Shown piece by piece: positions 54,115-61,885 of a DNA stretch of 64,000 nt; within the stretch, counting starts at the first letter, position 1, and each line of letters opens with the position of its first letter. Source of the stretch: a virus. The notes beneath the pieces were generated by a model. It saw nothing but the letters and a program-made list of their open reading frames with translations. It had not been told where the DNA came from and did no database searches. Position numbers and translations under genes: made by a program. Location: positions 34,708 through 98,707 of IMG/VR virus record IMGVR_UViG_3300023273_000760. One strand, written 5' to 3'.

Positions 54115-55369
54115 AGTGTGTAGTTACTCCGAACGGTGCTTGTGTTTCTTTATTATGATGACTATGAATAACAAAGATAGTATCACAATAGTCAGGATCT
54201 CCCCAACCATCCCAAGTATATCCGTCAGTAAACATAATAAATTTCTTAGGAACAATATCGTTTTCTTTCATGTAATTCCAGTTACACATAAAGTCTGTGC
54301 CACCACCACCTACAACTTCATAAGATGTTAAATCGTTTGAAGATGCATCAAAGTCTGCTTCATTATAAACTTCTGTATCAAAGCACCAAACTTTAATATT
54401 AAAATCTTGGTATTGATCCATAATGCCTTGTACTTCTGAAAGAAATATCTTTGCTTGTTCGTCGCCAATTGAACCTGACATATCAATAGCAACACAAATA
54501 TCAATAGTATCTTCAAAGTTCATACCAGGAAGAATAGCACCAGTATGCCAGCCTTTACGTGAAGGACGACTAAACGTAAAATCGTTCTTAATAGTTGATT
54601 GTATCTGTTGCTGAAGTAACTCTCTCCAGTTCATTTTAGGTTCAGTTAGATCTTGAATGATACGTGCAATTTCAGCAGGCATATTTCCAGCACCAGAACT
54701 TTGTGCTGAACTGATCATTGACTCTTTAATTTCATCTCGGATTTTACGTAGTTCTTCTTTGCTATAACTAGGTTTACCTTCACCTTTTTTATCACTATCT
54801 CCAGACTTGCTTTGACCTTGATTAGTACCATCTTGTTCCCAATCAACGTGCTCGTCAAGTAATTGACCTAGTTGTTTAAGTTCTTCTTCATCATATTTTT
54901 TATATAGTTCATCATAGATTTCTTCTGATGACATCGGATCATATTTAAAATCTTGATAAATTTGAATGTCTGCAGGCTTTTCACCAATCTTATCACGAAC
55001 AAGAATGTTGTTAACTTTGTAGTCAGCCGCAATATTATGAACCATAGGATCACGTTTTTCTCTACGACCCATATGATCGTAAACGCAGTGTAGGATTTCG
55101 TGTGCAATTACAAACTCGATATTTTTGTTTGTAAGAGTTGAAAAGAACGCAACATTATAAAACAAGTTACGTCCATCTGTAGCGGCAGTTGGACACCAAT
55201 CACTAGCGTCTTGTATCTTAAGACGTGTTGCCATATTACCAAAAAATGGGTGACGAAGTAGCAAACCTACTCTTGCAACAATAATTTTATCAAGAACTTC
55301 TGCACGAAGTTCGTCAGTAATTTCAACTTCTACTTTAGTTGCTTTTTCTAAAACAGTTGTATTTGCCAT
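54089..55369 (-). CDS. VWA-like metallopeptidase (DUF2201-type) protein
   Basis: 426 residues. The N-terminal half has a zinc-peptidase motif HEILH at residues 90-94 (FVIAHEILHCVYDHM), and the C-terminal part a VWA/MIDAS-like domain CVAIDMSGSIGDEQ with a later GGGGTDF and FIMFTDGYTW. A Lys/Ser/Gly linker (QSKSGDSDKKGEGK) separates them. Such proteins pair with MoxR-type AAA+ ATPases, as here with the upstream gene, for remodelling protein complexes; in phage the substrate is unknown. It has its own sigma70 promoter and an AGAGGAA ribosome site. Confidence 0.85.
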   Translation of the reverse strand: MANTTVLEKATKVEVEITDELRAEVLDKIIVARVGLLLRHPFFGNMATRLKIQDASDWCPTAATDGRNLFYNVAFFSTLTNKNIEFVIAHEILHCVYDHMGRREKRDPMVHNIAADYKVNNILVRDKIGEKPADIQIYQDFKYDPMSSEEIYDELYKKYDEEELKQLGQLLDEHVDWEQDGTNQGQSKSGDSDKKGEGKPSYSKEELRKIRDEIKESMISSAQSSGAGNMPAEIARIIQDLTEPKMNWRELLQQQIQSTIKNDFTFSRPSRKGWHTGAILPGMNFEDTIDICVAIDMSGSIGDEQAKIFLSEVQGIMDQYQDFNIKVWCFDTEVYNEADFDASSNDLTSYEVVGGGGTDFMCNWNYMKENDIVPKKFIMFTDGYTWDGWGDPDYCDTIFVIHSHHNKETQAPFGVTTHYEVETKSA

Positions 55370-55392
55370 TATGTATTCCTCTCAGTGCCTTA
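55370..55392 (-). promoter_or_regulatory. Shared leader (GGCACTGA ... AGAGGAA), copy 1
   Basis: The 5' leader of the VWA/metallopeptidase gene contains TAAGGCACTGA, then AGAGGAATACA, then the start region. A near copy precedes the MoxR gene at 56615-56642. The AGAGGAA part is the ribosome site; the conserved upstream part may be a regulatory element or a relic of duplication. Confidence 0.6.
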
Positions 55393-55402
55393 TTATGTAT
55401 AT

Positions 55403-55431
55403 ATTATAGTATATTTAAGATGGAAAGTCAA
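55403..55431 (-). promoter_or_regulatory. Near-consensus sigma70 promoter for the VWA gene
   Basis: On the minus strand TTGACT is followed by a 17-nt spacer and a perfect TATAAT. It directs transcription into the leader of the gene starting at 55369. The host sigma70 type suggests early or middle expression. Confidence 0.85.
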
Positions 55432-55445
55432 CCCCTAAAAAGATT

Positions 55446-55522
55446 GGGGAAACAGTGCTGTGAAAGGACTTACCAGCATAGCCGTTGCCTTTCTCAATGT
55501 TTTGGAACAACACTGCTCCCCC
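55446..55522 (-). terminator. Structured RNA element/terminator after the MoxR gene
   Basis: Right after the MoxR stop (55529) the minus-strand transcript can form a 12-bp outer stem (arms 55511-55522 and 55446-55457, with two G-U pairs), an inner 6-bp stem GAAAGG/CCTTTC (55488-55493 with 55462-55467) and a large loop, followed by a weak T-rich tract. A sigma70 promoter follows at once. This looks like a terminator with an unusually large structured loop, or a small structured RNA. Confidence 0.5.
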
Positions 55523-55528
55523 AAAAAG

Positions 55529-56614
55529 TTAAGAAGCCTGTGCGGCAGTTACATACTTGCCGAATTTTTCATGGAACTCATCAAAACATTCAACTTCATC
55601 TGGATCGATTGGAAGTTGATATTGGGTAAGAGCAAGTTTGATGCCCATTACTACCAATTCTGTATCAAAGTTATCCATTGCAAAACGTAAAAAGTTATCA
55701 ACCATGTCGTTGAACTTTTTGTCGTTTTTGTCACTGGCTTCTTTTAGTTCATAGCAAAGTGAAACAGTCAAGGAATACATGGCACTGATTTCTCTAGTTT
55801 TCAATTCTTTCACCTTACCTGCTAAAATCTCTGAAGGATTAGGCAAGTCTGATGCCATCTTACGATGGGCCATAAACTTAACAGCAAGGCCTTCGCCTAC
55901 TGCACCACTAACTAAATCAGTAGTGGTATTCTCGTCATCATCGTCCTCAAGAAGTTCGGACACAAATGACCAAGAACGCGGTGTAGCAAATGAACGACTT
56001 GGCGACTTAGGATCAAAGTCATACAAGTCTTTCTTGCTATATGTTAGATAACCGACAACATCTGTGTGAATGTTGTTTGCAGTTGCCCAACTAAACCAAT
56101 CGTCAAAATCAACCTTAAGTTCTAAGTGAACAAAACGATTAGCAAGTGGCGCCGGCATCCTGTATGTGACGCCTTTATCTGCGTCTCGGTTACCCGCGGC
56201 TACAATTAGTACATTGTCCGGCAACACATATTGTCCAACTCTACGGTTAAGGATCAATTGATATGCCGCGGCCTGTACTGCTGGTGCCGCAGAATTCATT
56301 TCGTCTAAGAACAAAATAATGTTCTTATGTTTTTTAGCCAACTCAGCAGTTGGAAGTTCTTGCGGTGGTGCCCATTTCATTACATTGTCGTTTGCCGCAT
56401 AGTAAGGAATACCTTTAATGTCTGTAGGTTCCCAAAGTGACAAACGAACGTCAATGACGTGTGCGTCTAAGTAATCACCAATTTGGTGAATAATGTCTGA
56501 TTTACCAATACCTGGTGCGCCCCATAAAAATAATGGACGTTTCTTTTTGAATGCTCTAATAATACTCTTCTTTGCATTATTAGGACTAACAGTGCGAGTT
56601 GCGATATTTTCCAT
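55529..56614 (-). CDS. MoxR-type AAA+ ATPase
   Basis: 361 residues. The Walker A motif LWGAPGIGKSD is at residues 31-40, Walker B NIILFLDEMNSAAP near 95, and sensor/arginine-type segments LIVAAGNRDAD and MPAPLANRFVHLEL follow. MoxR ATPases act as chaperone-like remodelling motors paired with VWA proteins, and the next gene on the strand is such a protein. It has its own promoter (56664-56691) and an AGAGGAA leader. The pair is unusual cargo in a phage; a role in assembly or host-complex remodelling is inferred. Confidence 0.88.
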   Translation of the reverse strand: MENIATRTVSPNNAKKSIIRAFKKKRPLFLWGAPGIGKSDIIHQIGDYLDAHVIDVRLSLWEPTDIKGIPYYAANDNVMKWAPPQELPTAELAKKHKNIILFLDEMNSAAPAVQAAAYQLILNRRVGQYVLPDNVLIVAAGNRDADKGVTYRMPAPLANRFVHLELKVDFDDWFSWATANNIHTDVVGYLTYSKKDLYDFDPKSPSRSFATPRSWSFVSELLEDDDDENTTTDLVSGAVGEGLAVKFMAHRKMASDLPNPSEILAGKVKELKTREISAMYSLTVSLCYELKEASDKNDKKFNDMVDNFLRFAMDNFDTELVVMGIKLALTQYQLPIDPDEVECFDEFHEKFGKYVTAAQAS

Positions 56615-56642
56615 TTTGTATTCCTCTCTTTCAGTGCCTTAG
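56615..56642 (-). promoter_or_regulatory. Shared leader (GGCACTGA ... AGAGGAA), copy 2
   Basis: The MoxR 5' leader, near-identical to the leader at 55370-55392: TAAGGCACTGA, a few inserted bases, then AGAGGAATACA and the start region. Both leaders follow TTGACT promoters. Confidence 0.6.
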
Positions 56643-56663
56643 TTAATTTCTAACTATGTTTAT

Positions 56664-56691
56664 AGTATAGCATCACTAGGATAAAAGTCAA
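56664..56691 (-). promoter_or_regulatory. Sigma70 promoter for the MoxR gene
   Basis: On the minus strand TTGACT, a 16-nt spacer and TATACT precede the MoxR leader. Slightly weaker than the other sigma70 promoters here because of the spacing and one -10 mismatch. Confidence 0.72.
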
Positions 56692-56725
56692 CCGGTTTTT
56701 TATATATTTTGGTGAAAAAAATAGA

Positions 56726-57118
56726 TTAAGATAGTTCTTCGTCTGCTCGTTTTAATGCTTTAGTTAAGCCGTATTTCTTAACATCACCACTAAAAAGATG
56801 TAATTCGAGTGCTTTCTTTTCGTCAAAAACTACTATCATTCTGTTAGTCAAGTAGTATGGACACGTAATAAATTGGTCTAACCAAATTACTGTGTTAGTT
56901 GTAAGTTCAAAATCTTGTGGGAATGGAACCTCATAGTCTGTGATTCCTATTTTTTCTGTAAGAAATAAGTAGCCTTTATCAGTAAGACGCAAGCCACCTG
57001 TTTCTTTTACTCTAGTATTTTGCCACCAAACAGATAGATACTGTTTCATAGTGGCTTCATTAATACTAATGTCTGCTTGTTTTAAGAAAACTTTTGTATA
57101 GGTTTCTTTCCAGTTCAC
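56726..57118 (-). CDS. Hypothetical protein (130 aa)
   Basis: Overlaps the nuclease gene by 4 nt. Begins MNWKETYTKVFLKQADISIN, has mostly alternating helix and strand with TGGLRLTDKGYLFL (a winged-helix-like pattern) and RMIVVFDEKKALELHLF. No domain is certain. The LTDKGYLFL turn suggests a small DNA-binding or regulatory fold, which remains a guess. Confidence 0.62.
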   Translation of the reverse strand: MNWKETYTKVFLKQADISINEATMKQYLSVWWQNTRVKETGGLRLTDKGYLFLTEKIGITDYEVPFPQDFELTTNTVIWLDQFITCPYYLTNRMIVVFDEKKALELHLFSGDVKKYGLTKALKRADEELS

Positions 57119-57540
57119 TTTACCTTGCCTTCGCGTAGAAGTTTTTCTCTATTAGCCATATGCTTCATTTGTACTTCTTCTTTGCTTCCACCGAAGTATG
57201 CAACAGCATGACCTTCTTCTACAAGAATGTCTGTTACCATACGTCCGTCATTAGAAACAAAGTCTCCTAAGATACGTCCGAACTTGCCTTTCATATCTTC
57301 GCCATTCTTATTAACTTGTGTTTTTAGAATAGCAGTTTTATCTAGTAATTCTTTAAGACGTGCTTTAGAAGCAAGTCCGAATTTCTTTTCTACTTTGTCT
57401 CTGGTTCTTGATTCTGGTGTGTCTATGCCCATGATACGGACACGTTCATCTTTTAACCATACTCCAAATCCTAAGTCTATGTCTACGTCTACTGTATCGC
57501 CGTCCACGACTTTTACTACCTTTACTTTATATTCGTACAT
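57115..57540 (-). CDS. Staphylococcal nuclease (SNase)-like protein
   Basis: 141 residues. The fold motif VVKVVDGDTVDVDIDLGFG, then VRIMGIDTPESRTRD and KFGRILGDF are the SNase active-site regions (Asp, Asp-Thr, Arg and Glu positions are recognisable). It is usual length for the family. A strong GGAGG ribosome site precedes ATG 57540. Thermonuclease-like enzymes cut DNA and RNA; without a signal peptide it would act in the host cytoplasm, perhaps helping nucleotide scavenging. Confidence 0.88.
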   Translation of the reverse strand: MYEYKVKVVKVVDGDTVDVDIDLGFGVWLKDERVRIMGIDTPESRTRDKVEKKFGLASKARLKELLDKTAILKTQVNKNGEDMKGKFGRILGDFVSNDGRMVTDILVEEGHAVAYFGGSKEEVQMKHMANREKLLREGKVK

Positions 57541-57564
57541 ATTGCCCTCCGCCCTGTTATTGTA

Positions 57565-57855
57565 CTATATTTCTTTAACTACATCTCCGTCTACTAATCT
57601 TACTACAGAAAATTGATCTGTGTTAAATAAATCGTTTAATTTTTTCGCTAAGTTATGTGCGTGTCCTGGATTTGAAAAAGATACTTTTTTGTATTTAGGT
57701 CCAGGAAAATTTGTTAGTGAATTTTGAGTTTTTAAGTTAAAAGGCTTACTTTGATAAAACACTGCCCAAATGGCTTCCGCGGCGAGTATCTGATCGCTCT
57801 TATATGTTTTCTTATCTATGTGTTCTAACAATACTGTTGGTTTAGGTCTTGACAT
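57565..57855 (-). CDS. Conserved phage hypothetical protein (96 aa)
   Basis: Begins MSRPKPTVLLEHIDKKTYKS, contains QILAAEAIWAVFYQSKPF and KKVSFSNPGHAHNLAKKLNDLF, ending VVRLVDGDVVKEI. A late promoter GATAAATA lies about 35 nt upstream and a GGAA site precedes the start. No domain recognised. Similar small proteins are common in T4-like marine phages. Confidence 0.65.
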   Translation of the reverse strand: MSRPKPTVLLEHIDKKTYKSDQILAAEAIWAVFYQSKPFNLKTQNSLTNFPGPKYKKVSFSNPGHAHNLAKKLNDLFNTDQFSVVRLVDGDVVKEI

Positions 57856-57890
57856 AAAATATACGTATTCCTTTTAGTTAACTACGTATA

Positions 57891-57898
57891 TATTTATC
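57891..57898 (-). promoter_or_regulatory. T4-type late promoter-like GATAAATA (minus)
   Basis: GATAAATA reading leftward, adjoining the stop codon of the upstream oxygenase gene (57899) and about 35 nt before ATG 57855. The same octamer is found at 12989 and 42998. Confidence 0.6.
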
Positions 57899-58516
57899 TT
57901 ATTTCTCAGTAATTGTTATGTTAAATGCCGTCGTTATACGAGGTTCTGTTGTTGTTTGTTTAGGAATACTATGGTTTAAATAGGGTGGAAAAAATATCAT
58001 ATCGCCTTCTTGTGCGTTAGCATATACGACTTCTTTTGGCCATAGATTAGGTAGTTTTTCTACTACAGGAGTAGGTTGTGTACTTCTAATACCATCTTGT
58101 GAAGGGTTATAAAATACAGTAGGAGTGTGTATTGCAGTATCATATTTTACATAATGTACTGCACAAATTTGTATGGTGCGAGGACTTGATAGATGGTTAT
58201 GTGTTTCTCCCCAGCCATCTTTACCAGTTACGTTATACCAAGCATCAATACCGATAGTCCAGTGATACTTGTCAGTATTAAATCCGTAATGACTAATAAA
58301 TTTACTTATTGTAGGTTCATATTTTACAAACAGGTCATCCCAGTCTACTGCACGAGCACCTGGAAAATAATCGCTGTATACATTGCAAAAATCGCAATTA
58401 GGACCTTTAGTATTGAATTCGCTTTCTATATTTGAAACAAAGAATGATTTGATTTCGTCATGCTTATCAACCTTTACTTTATAGATATCAGTTGAAAAGA
58501 GTGTTTGTGTTTCCAT
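57899..58516 (-). CDS. 2OG-Fe(II) oxygenase-like protein (HxH type)
   Basis: 205 residues starting METQTLFSTDIYKVKVD. Signature GWGETHNHLSSPRTIQI (HNH metal pair), then VYANAQEGDMIFFPPYLNHSI (distal His) and EPRITTAFNITI (Arg). This is the same plan as the oxygenases at 17516 and 60753. Putative oxygenases of this family are widespread in T4-like marine phages with unknown substrate. It overlaps the downstream-start neighbour by one base. Confidence 0.78.
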   Translation of the reverse strand: METQTLFSTDIYKVKVDKHDEIKSFFVSNIESEFNTKGPNCDFCNVYSDYFPGARAVDWDDLFVKYEPTISKFISHYGFNTDKYHWTIGIDAWYNVTGKDGWGETHNHLSSPRTIQICAVHYVKYDTAIHTPTVFYNPSQDGIRSTQPTPVVEKLPNLWPKEVVYANAQEGDMIFFPPYLNHSIPKQTTTEPRITTAFNITITEK

Positions 58517-58767
58517 TATTCTTTAAAGCCACCACCGTCCATCTCTAAATTGACGACTTCGTTTTCTTGACGAGTGGCATTATCGGCCACGAGTCTTTCT
58601 AGTTCTCCATGGAGTCTAGATTCAACTTGGCCGATTGTAAGTGCAAGTATTTCGGCTTGTTGCATATTAAGTTTAACATCTTTAGCATTAGATAATTTAG
58701 CAGACTTTACTTGCTGAATAAATTGTTCTAATGGACTTGTATTAATCGGTTCTTTTTGCATCTGCAT
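58516..58767 (-). CDS. Conserved phage hypothetical protein (83 aa)
   Basis: Begins MQMQKEPINTSPLEQFIQQV and is largely helical (NMQQAEILALTIGQVESRL, HGELERLVADNATRQ), so a coiled coil is likely. It ends in an acidic GGGFKE tail. It overlaps both neighbours. No known function. Confidence 0.62.
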   Translation of the reverse strand: MQMQKEPINTSPLEQFIQQVKSAKLSNAKDVKLNMQQAEILALTIGQVESRLHGELERLVADNATRQENEVVNLEMDGGGFKE

Positions 58768-59230
58768 TTGCCTTACTTAATTCTTGTCGCATTGTTAATT
58801 CATCTTTAAATGGACCTTTAGAAGTATAACCTTCAATAGTCATTAGTTTAGGACAAAAACTTCTTACCCAACCTTTATCGAATTTAATAATATAGTAACC
58901 TGCACAATATAAACTTTTACTTTTTTTACTCTTAGTAAACAAAGGAAGTTTACGTTTTACATCATACATTGCATTGTGTGGAATACAACTAGTTGGAAAT
59001 CCTTGAACTTCTTTTTCTTGGGGTGCCTTAGTTGAAGTGTCTTTAACTCCCCATTCGATTTCAATATCGCTAGTAAGTTGTTTTTCGTTTTCGTAAAACT
59101 TAGTATGTGTATTACAGCAATACATATATGTCTTATCTTCTTGACGTGATAACGTACCAATACGTTCCCCGTCTTCTTCAATAATCCAGAATTTGTTTGC
59201 AACGATTGGGTTTGCTTTTAAATGTGTCAT
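58742..59230 (-). CDS. Conserved phage hypothetical protein (162 aa)
   Basis: Starts MTHLKANPIVANKFWIIEED, followed by RIGTLSRQEDKTYMYCCN, VQGFPTSCIPHNAMYDV and LYCAGYYIIKF, with several cysteines but no clear zinc motif. Comparable proteins are conserved in T4-like marine phages without an assigned function. It shares ATG/stop overlap with the ParB-like gene. Confidence 0.64.
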   Translation of the reverse strand: MTHLKANPIVANKFWIIEEDGERIGTLSRQEDKTYMYCCNTHTKFYENEKQLTSDIEIEWGVKDTSTKAPQEKEVQGFPTSCIPHNAMYDVKRKLPLFTKSKKSKSLYCAGYYIIKFDKGWVRSFCPKLMTIEGYTSKGPFKDELTMRQELSKANADAKRTD

Positions 59231-59760
59231 TACATTGCCTCCTTAAAAGTTTCAGAGTCTATGACTCTTACATTTATATCTGTATTGGCCGCGATAGCCG
59301 CATACAATCTTGTACGTCCATCAATTACAAAAGTTTTACCTTCTGTAGTCAGTAGCATTGGTGGTTCGCAATCTCCATTGATTACAGAGTCGATTATTTC
59401 TTCTAGATCAAACTCACGTTCTCTCATATGGCGTTTATCACGTTTTAACATAGACTTCACGAATGTATTTCTATAGTCTTCTGTACCGCTTGCTTCTTCA
59501 ACTTCCTTTAGAGTATATTCATCCTCAGGTAAGTTTAGCAAGTTATTTAACCTTTTAATTTCGCTAATTTTTAGATTTTGGACAGATAGATTATCAATAA
59601 TTCTACCCATCAGTTTACATACAAAGTCTCTTTTATGGTTATCCATTGGATTATCGGTACCAGTATCAAATGGTAAATTTTCTACAAATTTGATAATTTC
59701 TGGGTCACGTTGGCCGAATAATTCGTATGCATAAAAGTATCCTACTTCTTCATATATCAT
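59230..59760 (-). CDS. ParB-like nuclease domain protein (176 aa)
   Basis: The C-terminal half carries a ParB/Srx-like motif: EPPMLLTTEGKTFVIDGRTRLYAAIAANTDI, with the typical DGxxR segment. The N-terminal half is helical (YEEVGYFYAYELFGQRDPEI, KRDFVCKLMGRIID). ParB-type domains bind nucleotides or act on DNA. In phage it may regulate or process DNA. It overlaps the exonuclease gene by ATGA. Confidence 0.7.
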   Translation of the reverse strand: MIYEEVGYFYAYELFGQRDPEIIKFVENLPFDTGTDNPMDNHKRDFVCKLMGRIIDNLSVQNLKISEIKRLNNLLNLPEDEYTLKEVEEASGTEDYRNTFVKSMLKRDKRHMREREFDLEEIIDSVINGDCEPPMLLTTEGKTFVIDGRTRLYAAIAANTDINVRVIDSETFKEAM

Positions 59761-60740
59761 GCTTCATACCTTGCTTGTAAAGGTTCACTATAAGCCTGCA
59801 CTTGATCTACAATTCTTTGTAAATCGTGCTTTGCACAAAATTTCATAAGTCTTAATCCAACTTGCGATACTGCTTCTACCTTAGTTGCTGTTGCAATAGT
59901 TTCTGCAATTTTAACTTTAATATCATCAGGCTGTGCAGATAAATCACAAAGTGTTACATTTCTAGTATAATCATCTAGTACACGATGCTCAACACCGTCA
60001 TGATCTACCCAACGTTGTAGCATCATGTTATTCCAATTATAACCTTTACTATCTTTATCAGCATAGGCTTCTGTAAGACCTACTTTGTTCTTAGTACCTT
60101 TAACACGTACACCAGGATATGCACTAAACACATTGTCACTAGTATCGCCTCGCATACACTTTTCAAATAGTAACCATTGTGGATCAGGAGCACCTTTAGG
60201 CTGTTTAGTTTTCTTATCAATTACAGGTTGACCTTTTTTGTCAAAGTAACCTTCGTGTGTAATTGTAACATCTTGAATACCGTTATATTGTTTAACATTA
60301 GGTGCAATAAGTTGTGCAAAGTCACCGTCGGTTGAAATAATAACATGATTATCGTTAGGGTGTGATTGCACCCAACCTGCAATTAAATCATCTGCTTCAA
60401 GTTCAGGATGTTGTAAAACAGTACAGTTAGTTTTTGTAGTTACAAAATCTTTAAACTCGTCAAACATTTCCCAGAAGACTTCCTCTTCTTCTTGCTGACT
60501 TGCAGTTAGTGCCGCACGAGCATCGCTTCTATTTCTTTTGTAAGGCTCGTAATAATCTTTACGCCAACTACGTCCTTCTAAGCAGAACACAACATGACTA
60601 CCATCAAACTCTTGCCAAGCCTTTTTCAAACTACTAAGAGTAATATGAAATGCCATACCTACTTTATCTGTAAGGTTACCACGAATAACGTGCCTTGCTC
60701 TAAAGAATGTATTTGCTGTATCTACTAGAATATATGTCAT
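59757..60740 (-). CDS. rnh: 5'-3' exonuclease (T4 RNase H-like, FEN/PIN)
   Basis: 327 residues with the FEN-type metal sites: TYILVDTANTFFRAR (first Asp), PELEADDLIAGW, VIISTDGDFAQLI and CMRGDTSDNVFSAYPGV. This is the organisation of T4 RNase H, which removes RNA primers from Okazaki fragments during phage replication. The sigma70 promoter at 60747 ends 6 nt before this ATG, with no ribosome site, so the transcript is probably leaderless or nearly so. It overlaps the ParB-like gene. Confidence 0.88.
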   Translation of the reverse strand: MTYILVDTANTFFRARHVIRGNLTDKVGMAFHITLSSLKKAWQEFDGSHVVFCLEGRSWRKDYYEPYKRNRSDARAALTASQQEEEEVFWEMFDEFKDFVTTKTNCTVLQHPELEADDLIAGWVQSHPNDNHVIISTDGDFAQLIAPNVKQYNGIQDVTITHEGYFDKKGQPVIDKKTKQPKGAPDPQWLLFEKCMRGDTSDNVFSAYPGVRVKGTKNKVGLTEAYADKDSKGYNWNNMMLQRWVDHDGVEHRVLDDYTRNVTLCDLSAQPDDIKVKIAETIATATKVEAVSQVGLRLMKFCAKHDLQRIVDQVQAYSEPLQARYEA

Positions 60741-60746
60741 TGTTTT

Positions 60747-60775
60747 ATTATACTACCCTTTTGTTTGTTTGTCAA
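60747..60775 (-). promoter_or_regulatory. Consensus sigma70 promoter for the exonuclease
   Basis: On the minus strand a perfect TTGACA, a 17-nt spacer and a perfect TATAAT lie inside the end of the oxygenase gene at 60753. Transcription would start close to the exonuclease ATG 60740. Confidence 0.88.
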
Positions 60776-61463
60776 CCTGTTGTTGTGATTTACTTTGAAT
60801 ATCTTCTAAGATATCTTTATTAATAAATGGAACAGCATTAAAAAACTCTGCATCAAAAGATCCAGTTAGTCGTAAATCAAATGCTACACTTACTCGAACA
60901 TCGTCTTTAGTATACTTTTCTACATAGTGTGGTACGCAACTTGGAAAAATTACACAACCACCTTTTTTATTTGGTAATGCAATTTTTGATTCAGGATCAA
61001 ATGCAGAATGATAAACAGTTTTAGTTTCATAATCATCAAGATGTACATTACCACTCAAGTACGAATCAGGTTGAGCACCATGGGCGTGTGAATCCATACC
61101 TTCATCTTTTCGTAAGATATTTGCCCAACAAACAATTTGTAGATCTTTTAATTCTAATTGCTGTTGTTTAACATACTCGAGATATGAGTATCTTAAGAAT
61201 GTTAGCAATTCACTAAAAGCCGCCTCTTCCATCTTTAAAAGATTATAACGTCCAAAGCGTGTAGTGATATGATTTTCATCTAATCCAGTACCACCGCTAT
61301 TAGAATATTCTAAATTTAAAATAGTTTTTTCATTGTTTACAATCCACTCACGACATTTATCAACATGATCGAGATCAGTCCAGTTTGTTAACCAAAGTGG
61401 AATATTCCAACTTGGTGCAAACTCTGTTAGAGGGTGGTAACTTTTAATTCTAATTAATGACAT
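60753..61463 (-). CDS. 2OG-Fe(II) oxygenase-like protein (HxH type, 236 aa)
   Basis: Begins MSLIRIKSYHPLTEFAPSW. Signature EGMDSHAHGAQPDSYLSGN (HAH pair), GGCVIFPSCVPHYVEKY (distal His), DDVRVSVAFDLRL (Arg). Same family as 17516 and 57899. Its 3' end contains the sigma70 promoter for the exonuclease. It overlaps the next upstream gene by one base (the end/start at 61463). Substrate unknown; a late or early phase of action cannot be told. Confidence 0.78.
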   Translation of the reverse strand: MSLIRIKSYHPLTEFAPSWNIPLWLTNWTDLDHVDKCREWIVNNEKTILNLEYSNSGGTGLDENHITTRFGRYNLLKMEEAAFSELLTFLRYSYLEYVKQQQLELKDLQIVCWANILRKDEGMDSHAHGAQPDSYLSGNVHLDDYETKTVYHSAFDPESKIALPNKKGGCVIFPSCVPHYVEKYTKDDVRVSVAFDLRLTGSFDAEFFNAVPFINKDILEDIQSKSQQQVDKQTKG

Positions 61464-61831
61464 TATTTGACCTCCGATTTACCGTCACCTAAATTTTTTG
61501 TATTAATAAAACCTGCTCCTCGATTAGGATCATGTCCTTCGTCTTCGAGTACATTTCTAGCAAGATCTTTAAACCACAAATCAACAATTTCTTCATTGCT
61601 CTCACCAGCATAACCAGCATCAAGCAGTTGCTCAATAAATTCATTATTCCAATCGAGTTCAAAGAATCCGTTTCGAATGTTGTCTTTATTAACTTGTGTA
61701 TCAAGTACGCCAACCCAAGGTTTTTTAGCCTTAGTTGCCGCCTCCTTCTCTTTCATCATTAAGTCACGATGAGAAAGTTCTGTTGTATTAGTTTGTTTCT
61801 TTTTAAACATATTTTTAAGTTTATCCATCAT
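61463..61831 (-). CDS. Conserved phage hypothetical protein (122 aa)
   Basis: Starts MMDKLKNMFKKKQTNTTELS, with a Lys-rich N-terminus, then helices (RDLMMKEKEAATKAKKPWVGV) and an acidic region NEEIVDLWFKDLARNVL, ending in a Gly/Asn-rich tail. The ribosome site AAGGA precedes ATGATG. No domain recognised; comparable small proteins are frequent in T4-like marine phages. Confidence 0.65.
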   Translation of the reverse strand: MMDKLKNMFKKKQTNTTELSHRDLMMKEKEAATKAKKPWVGVLDTQVNKDNIRNGFFELDWNNEFIEQLLDAGYAGESNEEIVDLWFKDLARNVLEDEGHDPNRGAGFINTKNLGDGKSEVK

Positions 61832-61885
61832 AATAGTCCTTTCTCTCTTAATTCATCATCAAGAGGTTTACTTGAGTGTTTTTTC

